IMG/VR virus record: IMGVR_UViG_3300022562_000988
Span: 1-22,744 of that record
Length of the DNA stretch: 22,744 nt
From: a virus
Strand: one strand, 5' to 3'
Part shown: positions 1-6,622 of the stretch, piece by piece
Layout: every line of letters begins with the position of its first letter
Numbering within the stretch: position 1 is the first letter of the stretch
Position numbers and translations under genes: made by a program
The notes under the pieces: generated by a model
What the model saw: the letters and a program-made list of their open reading frames with translations, nothing else
Told to the model about the DNA's origin: nothing
Database searches by the model: none

Positions 1-207
1 GCGGTCGCACCCGAAACGCCGAAGCCCACCGCTTCGCCGACGCCGGGGCCCGCCAAGACCCCGTGGAATACCCCGAAACCCGCCCCGTCCGGCGCGGTGG
101 CAACGCCCGACGCGTCGACGAAGGGCGAAGGGTCGCCCGACGCGTCGACGAAGGTCACCACGAGTGGCACGGGCAAAAAGAAGGGTTCTTCACCGAAAGG
201 CGAGTAA
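1..207 (+). CDS. 3' end of an unidentified phage protein (partial)
   Basis: The first frame is open from base 1 to a TAA at 205-207, giving 68 residues of a C-terminus whose start lies outside the window. The visible part is low complexity, rich in Pro, Thr, Ser, Ala and Lys, and contains PDASTK twice from a 30-base direct repeat. It ends in a basic, Gly/Ser/Lys-rich tail. It stops six bases before the portal start, so it belongs to the same operon. In many phages the gene before the portal is the large terminase, but nothing in this disordered tail shows terminase chemistry, so the identity stays open. The call rests on the open frame and codon-like composition only. Confidence 0.6.
   Translation, partial: AVAPETPKPTASPTPGPAKTPWNTPKPAPSGAVATPDASTKGEGSPDASTKVTTSGTGKKKGSSPKGE
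106..154 (+). repeat. 19-base direct repeat, 30-base period
   Basis: CCCGACGCGTCGACGAAGG occurs at 106-124 and identically at 136-154. Both copies lie in the same frame of the partial first gene and encode PDASTK. Each copy also contains the palindrome CGACGCGTCG. This looks like a recent in-frame duplication within a disordered C-terminal tail. Confidence 0.85.
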
Positions 208-213
208 AGACCA

Positions 214-1605
214 ATGCGCTTTCTAGGGCTAGACATTTCCTTGGCCCGGACGAAGGCTACCGCCCCGCTGCCGGTAGACACTCGTGAGAGCGCCTGGCGC
301 AGCATGGTAGCGGAGCCTTACGCCGGGGCCTGGCAGCGTAACGACGAACTCACGCGCGACGATATCACAGCGCAGTCCGCGGTATACGCCTGCGTGTCGC
401 TCATTGCGCGCGACATCGGGAAACTGCGCTTCAAGCTGACGAAGTTGACCGAGGACGGTATCTGGGTCGAGACGACCAGCCCGGCCTACAGCCCGGTACT
501 GCGGCGGCCAAACCACTACCAGAACCACATCCAGTTCAAGGCCTGGTGGATCACCTGCTTGCTCCTGCGCGGGAACTGCTATGTCCTGAAGGAGCGCGAC
601 CAGCGAGGTGTGGTCATCGGGCTATACATCCTGCACCCGGATCGCGTGACGCCGCTGGTCGCCGGGAACGGCGAGGTCTACTACCGCCTCCAGCGTGACG
701 ACTTGTCGCTCCAGCCGAAGTACGAGACCGTAATCCCGGCGACTGAGATTATTCACGCTCGCGAGAATTGCCTGTATCACCCGCTGGTCGGCACCAGTGC
801 GCTTCTCGCGTGCGGCATCCAGGCCGGGGCCGCCTTGCGCATCCAGCAGGATTCGTCGCTCTTCTTCGAGAACGGAGCTCGCCCGGGCGGCATCCTCACG
901 GCGCCTGGCGCCATCTCGAACGAGACCGCCGCGCGTCTGAAGGCTCGGTGGGAAGCGGCCTACGGCGGAGAGAATTCCGGTAAGATCGCGGTACTCGGGG
1001 ACGGCCTCACCTTCGAGCCGCTTCGCATGACCGCGGTCGACTCCCAGCTGATCGAGCAGCTTCGCTGGTCGGCGGAAGTCGTGTGCTCGGTGTTTCACGT
1101 GCCGAAGTATAAAATCGGCCTGGCGGAACCGGCGTACGGCAACCTGGAGGAGATGAACACCGACTACTATGCGACCTGCCTCCAGGCACCCATTGAGGGA
1201 ATGGAGGTCGGCCTGGACGAGGGTCTGCGTGTCGGGGAGTCCTACGGCGTAGAGCTGGATATCGACGGGTTGATGCGTATGAATCCGAGTGCCTTGGTGA
1301 AGGTCGCCGCGGATGGCGTGAAGGGCTCGGTCATGACCCCGGACGAGAGTCGTCGGCGTCTAAACTTGCCACGCGTTGAAGGCGGCGATACGATCTACAT
1401 GCAGCAGCAGAACTACAGCCTGGCCGCGTTGGCTAAGCGTGATGCGCAGGAAGATCCGTTCGGTTCTGCGACCGCCGCGCCGATTCCGGCAACCACGGTT
1501 GATGACCCCGTCGAAGATGCGGAGTTTACGGACGAGGATGTGGAACAGGCGCTGGCGAACCTTTTTGACACCAGTCTCGGGGCCCTGACGCATGAAACCA
1601 CTTGA
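214..1605 (+). CDS. Phage portal protein, HK97 type
   Basis: This 463-residue protein forms the dodecameric ring at the capsid vertex through which DNA is packaged and ejected, and to which the terminase and connector attach. Length and sequence fit the HK97-type portal family (Phage_portal). Family-like stretches include AVYACVSLIARDIGKL near residue 55, LHPDRVTPL near residue 140, the region around ALRIQQDSSLFFENGARPGG near residue 210, and RWSAEVVCSVFHVPKYKIG near residue 290. The C-terminus is acidic and probably flexible. The ATG at 214 has only a weak upstream purine stretch, so a slightly later start is possible. The next gene begins inside its last codons (14-base overlap), indicating coupled translation. 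No prohead protease or capsid gene follows it, contrary to the usual HK97-like order. Confidence 0.95.
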   Translation: MRFLGLDISLARTKATAPLPVDTRESAWRSMVAEPYAGAWQRNDELTRDDITAQSAVYACVSLIARDIGKLRFKLTKLTEDGIWVETTSPAYSPVLRRPNHYQNHIQFKAWWITCLLLRGNCYVLKERDQRGVVIGLYILHPDRVTPLVAGNGEVYYRLQRDDLSLQPKYETVIPATEIIHARENCLYHPLVGTSALLACGIQAGAALRIQQDSSLFFENGARPGGILTAPGAISNETAARLKARWEAAYGGENSGKIAVLGDGLTFEPLRMTAVDSQLIEQLRWSAEVVCSVFHVPKYKIGLAEPAYGNLEEMNTDYYATCLQAPIEGMEVGLDEGLRVGESYGVELDIDGLMRMNPSALVKVAADGVKGSVMTPDESRRRLNLPRVEGGDTIYMQQQNYSLAALAKRDAQEDPFGSATAAPIPATTVDDPVEDAEFTDEDVEQALANLFDTSLGALTHETT

Positions 1606-3226
1606 AAAGCTCGTTCTGGGCGTTCGGAAGTATCTGGACGAGCAGTTGACCCCGGTTACGCAGCGCGTCGAGGCCCTTGAACGTCGTCCGTCGAAGGGAG
1701 ACAAAGGTGACAAGGGCGATAAGGGCGACTCCGTCACGTTAGCGTCCATAGTCTCCGCCATCGAGCTCGCTTCGATCACCTTGGTCGACAAGAAGCTTAG
1801 CGAGTGGGAAGATCCGTTCCGCTCTCTTCAGGAAGCGGAGAAGCTCCTGGTCGAGATGCGCACGGCGCTCGAAAAGGCGGCGAAAACGACCGAAGAGCAT
1901 ATCGCCTCTCTCGACACCATGGTCAAGGTCGAGGACGCCAAGAAGCTCACCGAGATCATCACAAAGACTCTCGGCGCCCTCGCCAGCGCTCGGGAAGAGT
2001 TCAGCCAGACCGCGATCGAGGTGCGCTCCAACCTGGAGGCGATGCCGGTTACCGTTCGGGGCCTGGTGACCGAGTATATCGGCCAGGTCGCTCTGCCAGC
2101 GGGCGATAAGGGCGACAAGGGTGATAAGGGCGATAAGGGCGATACCCCGGATCTGACCGAGCTGGCGGACGAGCTTCGTGGCCAGGTCGAGAAAGTTATC
2201 ACCGAACGCCTGGACGCGGCACAGGAGAGCCTCAACACCCTCGTCAAGGCTACCGGCGACTCCCTAGCGGAGCTCTCCAGTAGCCTTGACGAGAAGGTCT
2301 CCCAACTCGTGCCTCCGAAAGGCGATAAGGGTGACAAGGGTGACAAGGGCGATAGCTTTGACCCGCAGGTTCTGCTGAAGTGCGTCAGTGAAGTCCACGA
2401 CGAGCTGCGCACCGAGGTCGAGGCGACGCGTGCCCGCGTGGACGTGTTCTTGGAGACGTGCCAGGAACACGTCAAGAACATGGTTCCGGAGCGCGGCGAC
2501 AAAGGCGACAAAGGAGATAAAGGAGACAAAGGAGATGACGGCGCGTCGGTTGACGTCGAGGCGATCACCAACAAGGCGATCGCGGACGTTGAGGCTCGCT
2601 TGAATCTTACCGTCGCCAACCTGGCCAAAAGCCTGGACGATCGGGTCGCCGCCGCTCTTGCTTCGACCGCGGAAGCGGCAGCGGCAGTCCCTTCGGCCGA
2701 GGCCATCGCCGCCATGGTGACTTCCGCGGTCAAGAATACGCCGCCGGCCGCCCCCGGTCGCGATGCGTTGGAGATCCAGATCCTTCCGGGGATCAACGAG
2801 GACCGATCCTACGCGCCTGGGGTCTACGCGCGCCACAAAGGCGGCCTGTGGCTATCGCGTATGCAAACCGCGGGGCTTGACGGGTGGGAGTGCGTAATCA
2901 ATGGAATCGACGCTGTCAATCTTCACCTGGGTGAAGACGGGAGAACCGTAGTCCTTAACACGCGGCTGTCGGATGGCACGGAGACGGACCAAACCGTCCA
3001 GGTTCCGACGGTGATCGATCGCGGCCCGTACAAAGAAGGTCTCAAGTTTACGGCTGGCGACGGCGTGACGCACAGCGGCTCGTACTGGATCGCTCAAAAG
3101 GATACCGAGGCGCGTCCTGGCACCAGCCTCGACTGGCGTCTGGCTGTTCGCAAGGGGCGCGATGCTCCGGTGAAGAACGACGTGCGTCATCTCACGGCAT
3201 CTCGCGTATCCCTGTCCGAGGACTAA
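1592..3226 (+). CDS. Collagen-like/coiled-coil fibre protein with sugar-binding-like C-terminus
   Basis: A 544-residue protein of striking modular build. Four Gly-Asp-Lys triplet runs (residues 35-46, 171-184, 243-254 and 302-316) are collagen-like Gly-X-Y segments. They separate long charged helical stretches with heptad-like spacing, as in a trimeric rod. The C-terminal part (about 393-524) has two related pieces: YAPGVYARHKGGLWLSR and RGPYKEGLKFTAGDGVTHSG, the latter followed by YWIAQKDT and WRLAV. This Tyr/Trp pattern resembles small chitin/cellulose-binding modules (CBM5/12-like), though that assignment is from memory. It overlaps the portal gene and sits just before the connector. I infer a fibre or whisker at the head-tail neck or capsid surface that touches glycans. 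A purely assembly-related role is also possible. Cys265, Cys290 and Cys434 are the only cysteines. Confidence 0.85.
   Translation: MKPLEKLVLGVRKYLDEQLTPVTQRVEALERRPSKGDKGDKGDKGDSVTLASIVSAIELASITLVDKKLSEWEDPFRSLQEAEKLLVEMRTALEKAAKTTEEHIASLDTMVKVEDAKKLTEIITKTLGALASAREEFSQTAIEVRSNLEAMPVTVRGLVTEYIGQVALPAGDKGDKGDKGDKGDTPDLTELADELRGQVEKVITERLDAAQESLNTLVKATGDSLAELSSSLDEKVSQLVPPKGDKGDKGDKGDSFDPQVLLKCVSEVHDELRTEVEATRARVDVFLETCQEHVKNMVPERGDKGDKGDKGDKGDDGASVDVEAITNKAIADVEARLNLTVANLAKSLDDRVAAALASTAEAAAAVPSAEAIAAMVTSAVKNTPPAAPGRDALEIQILPGINEDRSYAPGVYARHKGGLWLSRMQTAGLDGWECVINGIDAVNLHLGEDGRTVVLNTRLSDGTETDQTVQVPTVIDRGPYKEGLKFTAGDGVTHSGSYWIAQKDTEARPGTSLDWRLAVRKGRDAPVKNDVRHLTASRVSLSED
1694..2539 (+). repeat. 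Four in-frame Gly-Asp-Lys (9-base) repeat clusters
   Basis: Tandem 9-base units encoding Gly-Asp-Lys occur at about 1694-1729, 2102-2143, 2318-2353 and 2495-2539 within the fibre gene. Codons vary (ggc/ggt/gga, gat/gac, aag/aaa), so the protein repeat is better conserved than the DNA repeat. This points to selection on the collagen-like peptide rather than very recent slippage. The last cluster uses mostly AAA lysine and GGA glycine codons, unlike the first three. Confidence 0.85.
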
Positions 3227-3229
3227 GGT

Positions 3230-3559
3230 GTGGCACAAGAAGCCCTGCTGGTAACGTTGGACGAAGTCAAACTGGCTCTGACCTATGACGGGATGTTCAA
3301 TGACGGCCAGATCGATTTCTGGATCTCTCAGGCGACCGGGATCATCTACGATTACCTGAAGCTCGGCGAGGCGGAAGAACCTGGTTGGCCGGTCGATTGG
3401 TTCGACTCGTCGCTGACGCCGACCGCGGAATACCCGCGTGCCGTGAAGCAGGCGGCCATCCTGGTCGTGTCTATGCTGGCTGAGAAGCCGATGGAAAATC
3501 CAATCACCGCCGGGGTTGAATCGCTGCTTCGGCGTCAACGTGACCCGGCGATGGAATGA
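3230..3559 (+). CDS. Head-tail connector, gp6-like
   Basis: A 109-residue, mostly helical protein starting at GTG 3230, four bases after the previous stop. It opens with VTLDEVKLALTYDG and NDGQIDFWISQATGIIYDYL and has a second helical part, YPRAVKQAAILVVSMLAEKP. This is the pattern of HK97 gp6-like connectors (Phage_gp6 / Gp15-type adaptors), which form a ring under the portal and create the docking site for the head closure protein. Length is typical for the family. Its stop overlaps the next ATG (ATGA at 3556-3559). Position directly after the portal and fibre genes supports the call. Confidence 0.85.
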   Translation: MAQEALLVTLDEVKLALTYDGMFNDGQIDFWISQATGIIYDYLKLGEAEEPGWPVDWFDSSLTPTAEYPRAVKQAAILVVSMLAEKPMENPITAGVESLLRRQRDPAME

Positions 3560-4182
3560 AAGAGCTAAACGCGGAGACCGTGGTATGCATCGGGGCCGGC
3601 CCGTCGCTGACCCTGGAAGACCTGAATCTGGTGCGTAGGGCGAAGGTCCCGACCATCGCCATCAACAATGTCATGTTCTCCGCTACCTGGGCGACTGTCG
3701 GCTACGCCTGCGATGATGTTTGGTGGCGCGTCTACCACCAGAGTATACAGCGCATGTTCCGCGGTATACTCTGTACCCGGTCCGAGAATACCGCCGCTCG
3801 CTACGGGCTTGAGTACGTCAAGTCGCGTGCTGGAAGCGGCCTCCCCGAAAACGGCGTGATCTACCACGGCCTTGACGGTGGATTCCAAGCGATCCAGCTC
3901 GCGCTGCTTCATGGGGCCCAGCGTGTCGTGCTTCTCGGCTACGACCAGAAGAACGGTTCGGACGGTAAGACCCATTATCACGGTGACCACCAGCTACCGT
4001 TGTTCAACGCCCACCCTCGCCGCTACCTCGAAAGGGAACGCGCATACACCACCCTCGCACGAGTCATGGCCTCTGATCCGCGTAAGATAATCAACTGCAC
4101 CCGCGACACCGCGATGCGCATGTTCCCTCGCGAGAAGCTGGAAGAAGTCCTCGGCCAGAAGAGCAATTCGGAGGCCGCGTGA
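3556..4182 (+). CDS. DUF115/GT42-like sugar-transfer protein
   Basis: A 208-residue protein with a Rossmann-like start, VVCIGAGPSLTLEDLNLVRR (residues about 9-28). GxGPSL is the nucleotide-binding signature seen in the DUF115 (MptE-like) and GT42 sialyltransferase-like families. The middle part, FQAIQLALLHGAQRVVLLGYD, parallels the central helix-strand-Asp of those families and is followed by a His-rich loop, HYHGDHQ, where GT42 enzymes have their catalytic His. A nucleotide-sugar-dependent glycosyltransferase is therefore likely, but the substrate is unknown. It is coupled to the connector gene before it and to the second sugar-related gene after it (GTGA overlap), so both are expressed with neck proteins. 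Possible targets are virion proteins, such as the collagen-like fibre, or host surface glycan. Family comparison is from memory. Confidence 0.7.
   Translation: MKELNAETVVCIGAGPSLTLEDLNLVRRAKVPTIAINNVMFSATWATVGYACDDVWWRVYHQSIQRMFRGILCTRSENTAARYGLEYVKSRAGSGLPENGVIYHGLDGGFQAIQLALLHGAQRVVLLGYDQKNGSDGKTHYHGDHQLPLFNAHPRRYLERERAYTTLARVMASDPRKIINCTRDTAMRMFPREKLEEVLGQKSNSEAA
3739..3773. repeat. Perfect 10-base inverted repeat inside a coding region
   Basis: CAGAGTATAC at 3739-3748 is perfectly complementary to GTATACTCTG at 3764-3773, with a 15-base spacer that can add a CGC/GCG pairing. Each arm contains the palindrome GTATAC. It lies within the GT42-like gene. It could form an mRNA hairpin or be a dyad operator; there is no T tract downstream to make it a standard terminator. 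Confidence 0.75.
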
Positions 4183-4994
4183 GAGTTCGCGTTGGCGTAT
4201 ACCACGGTACGAGCAGCCACCAGCAACAGGGAGCCGAGCTGGTCGCCAGCGGCGTCCGGCGCAATGGGGATGTGGTCATCGATTTCAAGGGTAGCGAGGC
4301 GATCCCGGACGCGGATGTCCTGGTCTTCTGGGGTCATCGCAATACGCGCCTGATCAACCACCAGAAAGAGCTTGGACGTGATTACCTGGTTATGGAGCGT
4401 GCCTACCTCGGCGATCGCTTCAACTGGATGTCGCTAGGTTTCAACGGGTTAAACGGGCGTGCGGACTTCGTAAACGAGGCCGCACCCTCGGACCGCGGCG
4501 ACGAGTGGCGCGGCATGCTGAAGCCGTGGACGGACGATGGCCACAAGATCGTTGTCTGCGGCCAGGTCTACACGGACGCGGCTATCCTCGGCCTCGTGAA
4601 TATGCCGACCTGGATTGCTCACATGAAGAACCAGTGTGAGGCGATCTACGGCTTGCCGGTCGAGATTCGGGCGCATCCGAAGTACGCGGCGGCCCAGCCG
4701 CCTCTTGAGCAGCAGTTGATCGGTGCGAAGGCGTGTATTACCTTTAGCAGCAATAGCGGCGTTCTGGCCGTGATGCAAGGCATCCCGACCGTGACCATGG
4801 ACATCGGGGCGATGGCGTATGAGGTAACCAGCCACGATCCCGGAACCCTAGTTCGTCCGGATCGTACTGGGTGGCTCGACCGTCTGGCGTACTGCCAATG
4901 GAAGCCGCAGGAAATTCAGCAGGGAGATGCGTGGGCGCATCTTCGGAGACGTTATGCGCATCAGCGACTATCAGCCGGGGCTGCTGTTTCATAG
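4179..4994 (+). CDS. Glycosyltransferase-like protein (GT-B/capsule-synthesis type)
   Basis: A 271-residue protein starting at GTG 4179, which overlaps the previous stop. The N-terminal half looks like a nucleotide-fold domain (VRVGVYHGTSSHQQQGAEL, then DADVLVFWGHRN). The C-terminal half carries IGAKACITFSSNSGVLAVM followed by GIPTVTMDIGAMAYEV. That Ser-Ser-x-Ser-Gly plus Gly-x-Pro-x-Val pattern is typical of the donor-binding half of capsule-polysaccharide and CDP-glycerol-type GT-B enzymes. The end, TGWLDRLAYCQWKPQEI, is also phage-family-like. With the preceding gene it makes a two-gene sugar-modification cassette inside the neck operon. Donor and acceptor are unknown. Its 3' end overlaps the next gene by 41 bases, so the cassette is embedded in the operon. 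Confidence 0.7.
   Translation: MRVRVGVYHGTSSHQQQGAELVASGVRRNGDVVIDFKGSEAIPDADVLVFWGHRNTRLINHQKELGRDYLVMERAYLGDRFNWMSLGFNGLNGRADFVNEAAPSDRGDEWRGMLKPWTDDGHKIVVCGQVYTDAAILGLVNMPTWIAHMKNQCEAIYGLPVEIRAHPKYAAAQPPLEQQLIGAKACITFSSNSGVLAVMQGIPTVTMDIGAMAYEVTSHDPGTLVRPDRTGWLDRLAYCQWKPQEIQQGDAWAHLRRRYAHQRLSAGAAVS
4945..4948 (+). promoter_or_regulatory. Shine-Dalgarno that decides the head-closure start
   Basis: GGAG at 4945-4948 lies five bases before ATG 4954. The alternative ATG at 4927 has its AGGGAG directly adjacent (no spacing), which is poor for initiation. The 4954 start also gives the N-terminus expected for a head-closure protein (MRISDYQPGLLFHSVGIYRD). Confidence 0.6.
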
Positions 4995-5307
4995 TGTCGG
5001 AATCTACCGCGACGACGGCACCGCCGACGACGGTGGCGGCGGCTTTGAGCCGTCCTGGGTTCTCGTAGCTACCAAGGCGGCGAACGTGAGCGGCGCGATG
5101 ACCGCTCGCGAAGTTCTTTTTGCCCAGCAGCTGAGGACAGAAATAACGCAGCGTGTCGTGCTGCGTTATTTTCCGGACGTTGACTTTAACAACGGCACGT
5201 TTAAGATCGTGTTCCGTTCGCGCGAGTTCCTGGTCCAGGGCGCCGCCAACGTGGAGGAGCGGAACCGCTGGCTAGTCCTATTCTGCACGGAAGGGGTCAT
5301 CACGTGA
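4954..5307 (+). CDS. Head closure (head-tail joining) protein
   Basis: A 117-residue protein if started at 4954; an in-frame ATG at 4927 would add nine residues. GLLFHSVGIYRDD near the N-terminus, and a C-terminus with FRSREFLVQGAANVEERN followed by RWLVLFCTEG, match the SPP1 gp16 / lambda gpFII-type joining family (Phage_H_T_join). These proteins form a small beta-barrel ring that closes the connector after packaging and receives the tail. The middle, SGAMTAREVLFAQQLRTEIT, fits the family helix-strand pattern. It begins inside the glycosyltransferase gene and its stop overlaps the next GTG (GTGA at 5304-5307). A strong hairpin lies in its coding region at 5141-5171. Confidence 0.75.
   Translation: MRISDYQPGLLFHSVGIYRDDGTADDGGGGFEPSWVLVATKAANVSGAMTAREVLFAQQLRTEITQRVVLRYFPDVDFNNGTFKIVFRSREFLVQGAANVEERNRWLVLFCTEGVIT
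5141..5171. repeat. Perfect 12-base inverted repeat with 7-base loop inside a coding region
   Basis: AAATAACGCAGC at 5141-5152 pairs perfectly with GCTGCGTTATTT at 5160-5171, with loop GTGTCGT. On the + strand the 3' arm ends in TTTT (5169-5172), giving a terminator-like appearance, although only one T lies beyond the stem. It sits in the middle of the head-closure gene. It may attenuate the operon, protect mRNA ends or bind a protein. Confidence 0.8.
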
Positions 5308-5744
5308 GCTCGATCAACGCCAAGGTAGACGCTCGGCGTATGCTGGCGCGCTTCAAGGCGCTTCCAGCTCGCCTGCAGCGGCCGGTGATCGCCGAGGTCG
5401 CGGCGCTGGCGAATATGGCCGAGGTCGAGGTTCGTGCCAAATACTCGAAGCCGGTCGGCCGCCGCGGACAGCGTGTGGTTAAGCGCAGTCGTCCTGGCCA
5501 ACCGGGGCGCATGGACGTGGGCACCATGCGTGCGGGCGTCAGCCAACGCATGAAGACTCCGCTGATTCGCTACGTGACCGTGGATGCCGAGGCGGTCAGC
5601 GACGGCGCGCGGTACCCGTGGATGCTGGAGAGCGGTACTCGAAAGATGAAGAAGCGCCCGGCGATCAAACCGGTGCAGCGAAAGATGTCCCGTCTGGTAA
5701 GTCGCCGCATTACCGCCGCGATCAAGCGAGCATTGAAAGAATGA
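5304..5744 (+). CDS. HK97 gp10-like neck/tail completion protein
   Basis: A 146-residue, strongly basic protein starting at GTG 5304, overlapping the head-closure stop. The order (helix with MLARFKALPARLQRPVIAEV, basic linker KPVGRRGQRVVKRSRPG, then a beta part with YPWMLESGTRKMKKRPAIKP and a basic C-terminal helix) is characteristic of HK97-gp10_like proteins. The phrase E-x-G-T-x-K/R...RP-x-x-x-P is the family hallmark. They act at the head-tail interface. Position between head closure and the DUF3168 protein is the usual order. The stop overlaps the next ATG (ATGA at 5741-5744). Confidence 0.85.
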   Translation: MSSINAKVDARRMLARFKALPARLQRPVIAEVAALANMAEVEVRAKYSKPVGRRGQRVVKRSRPGQPGRMDVGTMRAGVSQRMKTPLIRYVTVDAEAVSDGARYPWMLESGTRKMKKRPAIKPVQRKMSRLVSRRITAAIKRALKE

Positions 5745-6139
5745 GCAAGGCCGCGTTTGAACTCCAAAAGGCGATCTACTCCCATCTTACGGCCTCGATG
5801 TCTGGGGTCGAGATCCTGGACTACGCCAAAGAGGTCGCCACGAAGCCGTTCATCGTTGTGGGCGACGACGAAGTCTCCGAGTGGGGGACCAGCGACGACG
5901 ATGGCGAAGAGATTCGAGTGAAGATCAGCGCGTTTAGCAGTGACTACCGCGGAAAACGGGTAGTGAAGGAGCTTCTCGCCCAAGTTTACGATATATTGCA
6001 CCATACGACGGCCCTGGCTGTCGTTGGGTTTGACGTCGTGCTCATTCACTTCACGGATAGCGACGTGACTTTGCTGAACGACGGGAAGACGCATCAAGGT
6101 GAAGCCCGGTATCGGGCGCTTCTCGACAAGGTCTCATAA
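5741..6139 (+). CDS. Tail terminator/completion protein, DUF3168 type
   Basis: A 132-residue protein. The frame is open upstream to an ATG at 5618, but that start would lie deep in the gp10-like gene. ATG 5741, which overlaps its stop, gives the expected N-terminus, SKAAFELQKAIYSHLTAS. The pattern of N-terminal helix, IVVGDDEVSEW, then a long helix GKRVVKELLAQVYDILHH and the C-terminal GEARYRALLDKVS matches DUF3168 / gp17-like proteins. These form the ring capping the head-proximal end of the tail tube and stop tail growth. Placement just before the tube gene is the standard order. Confidence 0.8.
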   Translation: MSKAAFELQKAIYSHLTASMSGVEILDYAKEVATKPFIVVGDDEVSEWGTSDDDGEEIRVKISAFSSDYRGKRVVKELLAQVYDILHHTTALAVVGFDVVLIHFTDSDVTLLNDGKTHQGEARYRALLDKVS

Positions 6140-6193
6140 CCGCCCGTTCCGGGTATATCAGATCCCGTTATAGGCACGGGGATGGAGTGACAG
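6140..6193 (+). promoter_or_regulatory. Intergenic gap with two small hairpins before the tube gene
   Basis: This 54-base gap is the longest in the head-tail part of the window. It holds CCCG-TTC-CGGG (6143-6153) and a second stem, ATCCCGT (6162-6168) with ACGGG plus AT after a one-base bulge (6176-6183), followed closely by GGAG at 6184-6187 and ATG 6194. TATATC and TTATAG occur but no convincing -35 partner is visible. It may tune translation or mRNA processing for the highly expressed tube gene. Confidence 0.35.
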
Positions 6194-6622
6194 ATGTCCA
6201 AGTTTGCCGGCAAAGACATGCTGATTTACATCAGCGACGAAGCTTCCCCGGAGACGTTCAACCTGATTGCTGGCCTACGTAGCAAGTCCTTCTCGATCAA
6301 CAACGAACAGATCGACGTCACGGACTCGGACGGCTCGCGCTGGCGGAAATTGTTGGAGGGCGGCGTCAAGTCGTGCTCCTTGTCGGGGGCCGGAATTCTC
6401 CAGGACAACGCGGTTCATCAGGAACTACTGAATCGCATCACCGGCAGTAATGGTCTGTCGACCATCGCCAATTTTCGGATCGTCTTTGCCAAGGCCGGTA
6501 CCAGCCTGACTGGCCCGTTCCAGCTGACGTCCTTTGAAGGTTCCGGCGAATACACCGACTCCCAGCAGTACACGGTGAGCATGGAATCCGCCGACGACGT
6601 CACCCTGGCGTTCGTCCTGTGA
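6194..6622 (+). CDS. Major tail tube protein, TP901-1 type
   Basis: A 142-residue protein whose sequence fits TP901-1-type major tail proteins (Phage_tail_2). The GKDMLIYISDE start, LIAGLRSKSFSINNEQIDVT, DSDGSRWRKLLEGGVKSCSL and SGAGILQDN are characteristic. It polymerises as stacked hexameric rings to make the tail tube around the tape measure. GGAG at 6184-6187 is a good ribosome site six bases upstream of ATG 6194. The C-terminal part, SFEGSGEYTDSQQYTVSMES, is the strand pair shared with tube proteins. A diverged paralogue of the whole domain is encoded at 10004. The stop overlaps the chaperone GTG start. Confidence 0.9.
   Translation: MSKFAGKDMLIYISDEASPETFNLIAGLRSKSFSINNEQIDVTDSDGSRWRKLLEGGVKSCSLSGAGILQDNAVHQELLNRITGSNGLSTIANFRIVFAKAGTSLTGPFQLTSFEGSGEYTDSQQYTVSMESADDVTLAFVL

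Noticed and set aside
1828-2796. Long minus-strand open frame with Ser-Pro-Leu repeats
   Set aside because: It is antisense to the Gly-Asp-Lys fibre gene; the Ser-Pro-Leu repeats are just the complement of the GDK codons. The + strand gene has family context and operon fit.
5618-5740. Upstream in-frame extension of the tail terminator gene
   Set aside because: It would overlap the gp10-like gene by 127 bases and adds a charged stretch with no family likeness; ATG 5741 overlaps the previous stop and gives the expected N-terminus.
6140-6193. Sigma-70-type promoter before the tube gene
   Set aside because: TATATC and TTATAG could act as -10 elements but no matching -35 at suitable spacing is visible; the gap is better described as hairpin-containing leader sequence.
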